17,767 nucleotides of DNA from JAXJSP01 sp036310005 (lineage in GTDB: Bacteria; Bacillota; Clostridia; Oscillospirales; Acutalibacteraceae): NCBI GenBank assembly GCA_036310005.1, contig JAXJSP010000017.1:1-17767 (forward strand), given 5' to 3'. Within the stretch, counting starts at the first letter, position 1. Each line of letters starts with the position of its first letter. Position numbers and translations under genes: made by a program. Under the pieces are notes generated by a model, which saw only the letters and a list, made by a program, of their open reading frames with translations, was not told the DNA's origin and made no database searches. Shown here one piece after another: positions 7,150-13,708 of this stretch.

Positions 7150-8871
7150 CTAAATGTTAAGGATCCATTCCATAAGTTCGTTTGAAATATATGGTTTTTG
7201 ATTATACATTTCTTCACCAAAATAAGTTTTCGGATATGCTTTAGATTTAGTATCAACCATAACTTCTATTAAATAAGGCTTGTCACTAATGCATTGACAG
7301 GCTTTTTTAAGTTCGTCGGTGTCAGTAACTGTAACAGCATCAATTTTATACGCTCTTGCAACATCCGCAAAACAGGGCGCAGTGTAACCGCCTGTATCGG
7401 TTGAACCAAAATGATTTCCGCCGAAAAAGTCATCTTGCTGTTGCTGAATTAATCCCAACGATGCATTGTTCATAACAAAAATTGTCATTGGAATTTGCTC
7501 TCTTGCAACCCACTGAAGTTCCTGTATGTTCATTTGCATTGAACCGTCACCGCATATTGCTACACTGTGTCCGCCTGTCGCATAATGTGCGCCGATTGCA
7601 GCAGGAAGTGCAAATCCCATAGCACCGTGTCCGCCCGAAAACAGCATTTTTTGATTGCCTTTAATCTTAAAAGACTGACCGCACCAGAGTTGATGTTGTC
7701 CGACATCAGGACAAATTACAGCGTTATCATCAATATAAGAAGAAATTGTCTCAATTAATTTGTTGGGTTCTCTGCCTTGTGCATCAGTTTCAAATGCTTC
7801 TAATTTTTCTCTTATTTTAACACATTTATTTAACCATTCACCTTTGTCGGTACAACTTAATTTTGACAATTCATCCACTACTTGATGTAAGTCTGCACAA
7901 AATGAAACATCATCGTCGTGTACTTTTCTTGATAATTCAATACTGTCAATATCAATTCTTATAATTTTAGCGTTAGCGGCAAAGTTTTGACTTTTAAACC
8001 CTGTCTGCCTTTTACAGAAAGATGAACCTATTGATACAATTAAATCTGCCTTTTTATAAGAAATAATGTTTGCGGTTCTGTGTCCGTATGCCGCACCTAA
8101 GAAACCAAGATTTAACTTGTCCGTATAGTCAAGCAAATGTCTTGCCGGCAAAGTTGTCATAACAGGAATTGAATATTTACGCGCAAAATCAATGATTTTC
8201 TTATGCGTATCGCTGCCCTTTACAATAGCGTTACCTAAAAACAAAACAGGGGACTTGCTGTCTGAAATAGCGTCACATATTGCCTTTGCGACCTCAAAAC
8301 CGTCTGAATTACTGTCATCAATTATATTGAAGTGTTTGATGTTTTCTGTATCTATTTCTTCTCTTTGAATGTTCATGGGGATGTCAAGAAGCACAGGCCC
8401 TTTTCTGCCGTTTTGCGCAATATAAACAGCCTTTTCAAGTTCGTATGCAATATCATTTTTATCTGTGATTTGAACACAGTATTTAGTAATGCTTTTGCAA
8501 ATTGATACTACATCAGTTTCCTGAAATCCCTGTTGGCGCAACTCTTTGATATCGGTGTATTCATATAAGTTTAACTGACCTGTTAAAAACAAAACAGGCA
8601 TACTGTCATAGTAAGCATCAGCAATACCCGATACTAAATTAATCGCACCGGGACCGCTTGTAGCGTAAGCACATGAGAGTTTGCCGTTAGCCTTTGCGCT
8701 GCCGACAGCCGCGAAGGCAGCACCTTGTTCATTATAACAAATATGATTTTTAATTTTATCATTCTTGCATACTGAGTCTACGAAATGAGCTATCATCGTA
8801 CCTTGATAACCGTAAATATCTTTAATCTCATTGTTAATCAGAAATTCAACAATATAATCGCTAACTTTCAT
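7150..8871 (-). CDS. Acetolactate-synthase-like thiamine diphosphate enzyme
   Basis: This 573-residue, three-domain ThDP enzyme resembles the large subunit of acetohydroxyacid synthase. The PYR domain holds the cofactor-activating Glu48 (YNEQGAA), and QQGFQETD (113-120) corresponds to the FQE segment of acetolactate synthases. A central domain spans about 190-340, and the PP domain carries GDG (441-443) and NN (468-469) for Mg-ThDP. Such enzymes decarboxylate a 2-oxo acid, usually pyruvate, and add the two-carbon fragment to an aldehyde or ketone. No regulatory small subunit or other branched-chain amino acid gene is adjacent; instead it sits between LicD-like genes and an SDR. It is therefore more likely a dedicated carboligase for a special residue than housekeeping ilvB. 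AAGAAAGG precedes the ATG. Simple decarboxylase activity is the main alternative. Confidence 0.88.
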   Translation of the reverse strand: MKVSDYIVEFLINNEIKDIYGYQGTMIAHFVDSVCKNDKIKNHICYNEQGAAFAAVGSAKANGKLSCAYATSGPGAINLVSGIADAYYDSMPVLFLTGQLNLYEYTDIKELRQQGFQETDVVSICKSITKYCVQITDKNDIAYELEKAVYIAQNGRKGPVLLDIPMNIQREEIDTENIKHFNIIDDSNSDGFEVAKAICDAISDSKSPVLFLGNAIVKGSDTHKKIIDFARKYSIPVMTTLPARHLLDYTDKLNLGFLGAAYGHRTANIISYKKADLIVSIGSSFCKRQTGFKSQNFAANAKIIRIDIDSIELSRKVHDDDVSFCADLHQVVDELSKLSCTDKGEWLNKCVKIREKLEAFETDAQGREPNKLIETISSYIDDNAVICPDVGQHQLWCGQSFKIKGNQKMLFSGGHGAMGFALPAAIGAHYATGGHSVAICGDGSMQMNIQELQWVAREQIPMTIFVMNNASLGLIQQQQDDFFGGNHFGSTDTGGYTAPCFADVARAYKIDAVTVTDTDELKKACQCISDKPYLIEVMVDTKSKAYPKTYFGEEMYNQKPYISNELMEWILNI

Positions 8872-8884
8872 TAATTTGCCTTTC

Positions 8885-10060
8885 TTAATCAGTTAAAAAA
8901 CTCTTTGGAGTTATCTTGTTTAGTTTTTTAACTAAATCTATTTTTCCTTCGTTTAAATAAAGTTGATTTTGTATATCAAATAATTCTTTATTTACAGCAA
9001 AACCGTACCCGATTTTTAAATATTTTCTAACAGCAGCACGATTTTTATTCATAATACGATATAAACGATTATAATCTTCGCTTTTAATTAAATTATGAAT
9101 TCTATCCATTTTGTTGCTGTAATAGTTTTGAAGTTTAATTCTGTGTCCTACCATTTGAGCAATATCCCATGCTTTATTTTTCTTAGCATCTTGTGCTCTT
9201 GAAATAGCATCGGTAATTATATATCTTTGTGTTTTATATTTCTCTATCGAAATATTGTATTTTTGCATTGTGTCATATAATTGCTCAATACTCATGTTCT
9301 CAAAGCAGGAAAAACCGTTTTTTTCACTGTCAAATGCTTTTCTTCTCCACTTTATTCCTATTGCTTTTCTGAAAAATTCAGTCGCTTTTTCCGGAATATA
9401 AAAAGGTTGTTCACACTCTAAAAATGAAACTTCTCTCAATTCTTGCAACGGAAATTCCTCATAAAAGCGTGTTGATTTAAAACATTCTCTTGTCGCCCAA
9501 TAAGGCTTATCATCGGTACCGTATTTTTTCATCATTTTGTAAAAGTAATTCTTTGAATTAATATTGTTACTGAATAATTTTGCAATTTTAAAACATAGTG
9601 ATGAAAACTTGCTGAAAATACCGTTTACTAAATGAATAGGGCAGTGAGAATACTCAAATCCTTGCTCGTGAAATCTTGTTTTTAAAGTTTCGGAAGTATC
9701 GGCTACATTTCTGATAGGTATAATCTCAACGTAGATTCCACATTCAATTTTTCTTGATTTTCTTGAATAAATTTCAATTGAAGAAGTTGTTGTATCTTCA
9801 AATCTGACTGTGAGCCCCGCATAATTCTTATCATTAAACATGCCGCTGATTTTTCGGTTCGCAGGTAAATCTGTCAGTTTTATAAATTTAAGCAAATCAT
9901 TACAAGTCATCATTACTTGCACATAATTAAATGTGTATTTTCTGCCTGAATATACTTGTGCCGCACTCTTTCCGTAAAAAGCGTACGAAATATCGCTTTG
10001 CTTGCAAAGAGTATCAAAATCATTCATTAAAAACATTATTTTTTCTTTAGTTTTAGTCAT
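8885..10060 (-). CDS. LicD-like protein lacking the acidic metal motif
   Basis: The frame is open to 10108, but the ATG at 10060 is chosen because AAAGGAG ends nine bases upstream and the product (391 residues) then aligns from residue 1 with the preceding LicD protein. MTKTKEK...DTLCK aligns with MTDKQEK...DQLCK, and residues 30-50 align without gaps. In that alignment the partner's metal-binding WDDDMD (45-50) becomes NYVQVM, and the later GFVIDVLVLD becomes GIYVEIIPIR. Catalysis by the usual LicD mechanism is therefore unlikely. Residues beyond about 190 are helix-rich and basic, with no membrane segment seen. Its start overlaps the stop of the LicD gene by 8 bases, so the two are probably made in coupled amounts and may form a complex. 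A regulatory or scaffolding role is inferred; a different enzymatic use is possible. Confidence 0.75.
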   Translation of the reverse strand: MTKTKEKIMFLMNDFDTLCKQSDISYAFYGKSAAQVYSGRKYTFNYVQVMMTCNDLLKFIKLTDLPANRKISGMFNDKNYAGLTVRFEDTTTSSIEIYSRKSRKIECGIYVEIIPIRNVADTSETLKTRFHEQGFEYSHCPIHLVNGIFSKFSSLCFKIAKLFSNNINSKNYFYKMMKKYGTDDKPYWATRECFKSTRFYEEFPLQELREVSFLECEQPFYIPEKATEFFRKAIGIKWRRKAFDSEKNGFSCFENMSIEQLYDTMQKYNISIEKYKTQRYIITDAISRAQDAKKNKAWDIAQMVGHRIKLQNYYSNKMDRIHNLIKSEDYNRLYRIMNKNRAAVRKYLKIGYGFAVNKELFDIQNQLYLNEGKIDLVKKLNKITPKSFLTD

Positions 10061-12728
10061 TGATTTCATCTCCTTTGCCAACATCGTCGCTTTCACTGAT
10101 TGCATCACTTAAATCAACAATTTCCTTGTTGACGTTTGGTAAGTTCTCAGTTTCTTCTGCAGAATTTTCATCATCAGAATAAACAAAAATCGGAGCATCT
10201 TCAGATTTTGTTAAAATATAATTTTCAGGATGATTAATTTTGTCAGCCTTTTCATATATATTATCAATCTGATACTGCTCAAATGAACCGGATATTTCCA
10301 TTTTATATGCTTTAAGCATAAGATTTAATGTTCTTAAAGATAATTCATTAAATGAATTTTTGTTTTCATCGTCAAGCGTTGCGAGTATAAAATTAACTTG
10401 CTTTTCATTTAACATGTTAAGTTTTACAAAAAGGTCAAGAGTTTCAATAAATGACGGATAACGACTGTTCATTTTATTAAAAATGTTGTTAATATTATAA
10501 TTTCTGATGTTTTCTTTATATTGCTTCGCTTTTTCCTTATTCATTCTGAACAAAAATGAAGATTTAGGTATTTTGATTTTCATTTTTTTATAGAAAAGAA
10601 TATTTTTTGCCGAGGTAGAAATATCGGAATAGAAGAAAGAACGACAATAATATATTAAAAAGTCATTATCTGTTGTTAAAGCGTTATTTAAATAAAGATT
10701 AAAGGTTTCATCGGAATTACCGAGTTTTATGTTGATATAACCTTTAGCAAGATTACTCCATTGTTCGGGATAATTTTTGCTTTCTATTAAATCTAAACAT
10801 TCGTTGAGTTTTTCTTCATCAAGTTCACTTGTGTGTATCTTATAAAATAACTCAGATATTTCTTCGTTGCCGGTAATCTTATAAATTAACTGCTTATATC
10901 TTGAATCAATAATTTCATTATCGTACTTGTTTATGAGCCTGCGCATTGATTTTTCCGCTACTATCAATCCGCGCGGATAATCATAAAAAGACTCAACCAA
11001 AATATTTCTAAGCACTAAAACAGAGGGCTCGTCTTCAAAAAGGAATAAATAATTCTTAACTAATTCGCGTGCATTTTCTTTTCCTGTTTTGACTAAATAA
11101 CTTAAAAATTCAATAGTCTGAGTTTTGTGCTGTTCAATAAAATCTTTAATCTCAAGATGAACTATACCGTTGTCAGTATATTTGACAGCAGTAAGATACA
11201 TCTCAATTTTTTTGTCTGTACCGTCGGTAATGTCTGCCTGATGCTTTAATAAATCACCGTCGGTAGGGAACAGTTTGAAACATTCAGCAATTAATTTTTC
11301 TATTTCATCATTAAATCTAAAATCATCGTTTTTAAGAATAAGCAGCCTGATTTTAAGTTTTAAAAGGCTTGCGCTCTTAGGATACTTCAATAATAATGAA
11401 TCACATATTTCTTCGGACTTTTCAAATTCTTTTCTTGAATATGCATATACCGATTCTCTGAATGTTAAAATATCTTGTTTGATTTCAAGCATTAAAGGTG
11501 TTGCTTTGTTTTTTTGTTCTGCTATTTCAATTAATCTTACCGCTTTTGAAATTCTGTTAGTGCAAAACAGTACCCTTAACGCAATCTCAATATAATTCGC
11601 CGGCGCATCAATTAAAAACGGTCTATCGAACCTGTAAATACCTACATAATCTTCTCGTCCGATTGTGTTTCGTGCTAACTGTAAATTCAAATATTTATCA
11701 AAATAATCATTTAAGACTGTAATATTATCGTCATTATATGCCTGTTCGATAGCCTGTCTGTTTTCATTCAATTCTTTAATTATGTTTTGACTTTTTAAAA
11801 TGAGATTAAAATTGTTTCTTTTTTCTTTTCTGATTAATCTCTTTTTCATCATAATAAAAATGAATATTTTTCTGCGATAATAAAGCCTTGACAGTTTTTT
11901 AGGTTTAATAAGAGGATTAAGTATATCTCTTATTTCTTGATACTCCGTATCTAAGGAGAATACAGCAGCATGTCCTTCCTGCTCATCATGAGGCGGAATG
12001 TACATCCATTCATCACCGTAATGCCAGGTTAAATATTCAACCGGCTTGTCAGGTATCATTGAATCAAAGTCAACAAATTTAGCAAATTTACCTTGTCCGA
12101 ACATTTCTTTGTCAAAGAAAAAGACACAGCCGCCCCAACGCATTACATACTTTGAACATTCGCTTTCCTTATAACAAAACATTCTGTCTTCAATTTTTTT
12201 GAGGGTTTTATCTTTACCTAATATCAGCATCTGAGCATAGGCCTTGATAAATCTCCAGCAGTTAACACCGAATCTGTAACTGTATACTATGTTTCCGTTA
12301 ATTATGTCCGAATACAAAAGAATATCTTTTTTGTATTGTTCCATTATTTTTTTATCGTCAGGAATAGGGTCAAGAACCAGAACGTCAATTACAAAACCTG
12401 CCGGATCATCGTGCGCTAATTGCGTTTTGTGTATGGTTGTTGAAGTTTTGTCAATATATCTTGCAATGGTATTGTGGTATTTTCTGTCAGTTTGACTTGT
12501 TTCCAATACTCTTTCTGCGGGTAATTCATTTTTACAAACTTCGATAAACTTTTCAAAATCGTCACGCGGCATCAAAATATCCATATCATCGTCCCACGGA
12601 ACATATCCGCGGTGCCTTAATACGCCAATCAGAGAGCCGCCCGCCATATAATATCTCAAACCGTGTTTTTTACAAAGTTGGTCGATTTCTTTAATTAAGA
12701 CATAAAGTTTTTCCTGTTTGTCAGTCAA
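10053..12728 (-). CDS. LicD family phosphotransferase with long helical-repeat tail
   Basis: Residues 1 to about 275 of this 891-residue protein are a LicD/fukutin-type nucleotidyltransferase-fold domain. It has GGSLIGVLRHRGY (30-42), the metal-binding WDDDMD (45-50), a second acidic site at GFVIDVLVLD (111-120) and GDEWMYIPP near its end. LicD proteins transfer phosphocholine from CDP-choline to glycans; the relatives fukutin and FKRP transfer ribitol phosphate from CDP-ribitol. The remaining 600 residues are helix-rich and look TPR-like (for example YSRKEFEKSEEICDSLLLKY), ending in an acidic tail. LicD enzymes are usually about 270 residues, so this is an unusual extension. The start is TTG at 12728, with AGGGGG 9 bases upstream. 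It is the first operon gene and its end overlaps the next start. No signal peptide is visible, so it probably acts at the cytosolic face on a lipid-linked glycan, as inferred from the family. Confidence 0.88.
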   Translation of the reverse strand: MTDKQEKLYVLIKEIDQLCKKHGLRYYMAGGSLIGVLRHRGYVPWDDDMDILMPRDDFEKFIEVCKNELPAERVLETSQTDRKYHNTIARYIDKTSTTIHKTQLAHDDPAGFVIDVLVLDPIPDDKKIMEQYKKDILLYSDIINGNIVYSYRFGVNCWRFIKAYAQMLILGKDKTLKKIEDRMFCYKESECSKYVMRWGGCVFFFDKEMFGQGKFAKFVDFDSMIPDKPVEYLTWHYGDEWMYIPPHDEQEGHAAVFSLDTEYQEIRDILNPLIKPKKLSRLYYRRKIFIFIMMKKRLIRKEKRNNFNLILKSQNIIKELNENRQAIEQAYNDDNITVLNDYFDKYLNLQLARNTIGREDYVGIYRFDRPFLIDAPANYIEIALRVLFCTNRISKAVRLIEIAEQKNKATPLMLEIKQDILTFRESVYAYSRKEFEKSEEICDSLLLKYPKSASLLKLKIRLLILKNDDFRFNDEIEKLIAECFKLFPTDGDLLKHQADITDGTDKKIEMYLTAVKYTDNGIVHLEIKDFIEQHKTQTIEFLSYLVKTGKENARELVKNYLFLFEDEPSVLVLRNILVESFYDYPRGLIVAEKSMRRLINKYDNEIIDSRYKQLIYKITGNEEISELFYKIHTSELDEEKLNECLDLIESKNYPEQWSNLAKGYINIKLGNSDETFNLYLNNALTTDNDFLIYYCRSFFYSDISTSAKNILFYKKMKIKIPKSSFLFRMNKEKAKQYKENIRNYNINNIFNKMNSRYPSFIETLDLFVKLNMLNEKQVNFILATLDDENKNSFNELSLRTLNLMLKAYKMEISGSFEQYQIDNIYEKADKINHPENYILTKSEDAPIFVYSDDENSAEETENLPNVNKEIVDLSDAISESDDVGKGDEIND

Positions 12729-12765
12729 GATTAAATACCCCCTAATTCTTAACAGTCCTCACTTC

Positions 12766-12794
12766 ATTATATAATATAAAGCAAAATAAGTCAA
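12766..12794 (-). promoter_or_regulatory. Strong sigma-A promoter of the LicD operon
   Basis: Read leftward, the sequence shows TTGACT (12794-12789), exactly 17 bases, then a perfect TATAAT (12771-12766). Transcription would start near 12759, giving a leader of about 30 bases before the TTG start at 12728. No other convincing promoter was seen inside the five-gene operon, whose junctions are all short or overlapping. Confidence 0.85.
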
Positions 12795-12811
12795 ACAATA
12801 AAAATAATGTG

Positions 12812-12840
12812 TTGATTTGGGCAAATAAAGAGTTTATAAT
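12812..12840 (+). promoter_or_regulatory. Sigma-A promoter for trmB
   Basis: TTGATT (12812-12817), a 17-base spacer and a perfect TATAAT (12835-12840) lie upstream of the ATG at 12872. The promoter lies inside the upstream extension of the trmB reading frame, which argues against a start at 12809. Its -35 box is 17 bases from the -35 box of the divergent LicD operon promoter. Confidence 0.8.
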
Positions 12841-12871
12841 TTATAAAACTAAACAGCAAAGAGGTCAAAAC

Positions 12872-13531
12872 ATGAGAATAAGAAAAAAGAAAAATTTAGA
12901 AAGCAGATTAAATAAATGTACTAATTTAGTTTCGATAAACTGTTATAACAAAGACTTTAGAGAAACCGAAAAAAACTATATTGATTTTGATAAGATTTTT
13001 AAAAACTTAAACCCGACGCATTTAGAAATCGGCTGCGGTAAAGGTCAATTTGTATGCCAAATGGCAAAGCGACATCATGAAATTAATTTTATTGCTGTCG
13101 AGAAATGCTCTAATGTTATTGTACAGGCTTGCGAAAACGCACTTAAGGAGAATCTTGATAACATTATTTTTATCAAAATGGACGCAGAATATATAAATAA
13201 CTACATAAAAGACAATATCATTGACAGACTTTATTTGAATTTTTCCTGCCCTTTTCCAAAGAAAAAACATGAGTCCCACAGACTTACAAATTATCACTTC
13301 CTTCTCTCATATAAAAAGATTTTAACCGAAAATGCTGAAATCTGGCAAAAAACAGACAATATGCACTTTTTTGAATATTCAATAGAACAATATACTAAAG
13401 CAAGAATGGTCCTGTCAGAGGTGACATTTGATTTGCATAATACCGATTTTAAAGATAATATCATAACTGAATACGAAAACAGATTTATTTCCCAAGGCTT
13501 ACCTATATACAGATTGGTTGCAAAATTTTAA
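12872..13531 (+). CDS. trmB: tRNA (guanine-N7-)-methyltransferase with altered catalytic motif
   Basis: TrmB methylates N7 of G46 in the tRNA variable loop using S-adenosylmethionine. The 219-residue product has the SAM-binding EIGCGKG (52-58) and the acidic AVEKC (75-79). TDN (161-163) and the C-terminal TEYE (199-202) are followed by the usual ...QGLPIYRL ending. The conserved motif that normally reads NFxDPWPKxRH is NFSCPFPKKKH here, so the Asp is Cys126 and the Trp is Phe. The in-frame TTG at 12809 is rejected because the -35 and -10 elements lie downstream of it; AGAGG about 7 bases before the ATG at 12872 fits, and the length is normal. The gene is monocistronic and divergent from the LicD operon. 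Family assignment is firm, while catalytic competence needs testing. Confidence 0.9.
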   Translation: MRIRKKKNLESRLNKCTNLVSINCYNKDFRETEKNYIDFDKIFKNLNPTHLEIGCGKGQFVCQMAKRHHEINFIAVEKCSNVIVQACENALKENLDNIIFIKMDAEYINNYIKDNIIDRLYLNFSCPFPKKKHESHRLTNYHFLLSYKKILTENAEIWQKTDNMHFFEYSIEQYTKARMVLSEVTFDLHNTDFKDNIITEYENRFISQGLPIYRLVAKF

Positions 13532-13587
13532 CAGAGTCAAACCTTTCATTAACAGCCCCTGTTTTTAATAAATATTAACAAAAGTTA

Positions 13588-13616
13588 TTGACATTCCGGG
13601 AATATATATGTACAAT
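13588..13616 (+). promoter_or_regulatory. Sigma-A promoter for the EF-G paralogue
   Basis: TTGACA (13588-13593), a 17-base spacer and TACAAT (13611-13616) form a near-consensus promoter. The start point near 13623 leaves an AT-rich leader of about 85 bases before the ATG at 13709. The gap from 13532 also contains a weak 5-bp hairpin with a short T run (13551-13566) that might end the trmB transcript. Nothing else in this roughly 180-base gap was recognised. Confidence 0.8.
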
Positions 13617-13708
13617 AATACTAATGATTATAATTTTTAATTGGTTAGATATTTGTCAATCATTATTAATATAATTAATTATAGGTATTGTATAAGGGAT
13701 GTGGTTTT

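Noticed and set aside
7150..8871. Assignment of the ThDP enzyme as housekeeping acetolactate synthase IlvB or as phosphonopyruvate decarboxylase
   Set aside because: No ilvN, ilvC or other branched-chain gene is nearby, and the gene is embedded in a LicD operon. Phosphonopyruvate decarboxylases are shorter and accompany PEP mutase, which is absent. The motifs favour an ALS-like carboligase of unknown substrate.
10061..10108. Upstream start of the second LicD-like gene at 10108
   Set aside because: The ATG at 10060 has AAAGGAG nine bases upstream and gives an N-terminus colinear with the neighbouring LicD protein. The longer form would overlap the upstream gene by 56 bases.
12809..12871. N-terminal extension of trmB from an in-frame TTG
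   Set aside because: The -35 and -10 elements of the trmB promoter lie inside this stretch, so the transcript would start after it. The ATG at 12872 has a good binding site and gives a normal length.
13551..13566. Terminator after trmB (AACAG-CCC-CTGTT followed by T residues)
   Set aside because: The stem is only 5 bp with a 3-base loop, too weak to list as a confident terminator. It is mentioned under the EF-G paralogue promoter.
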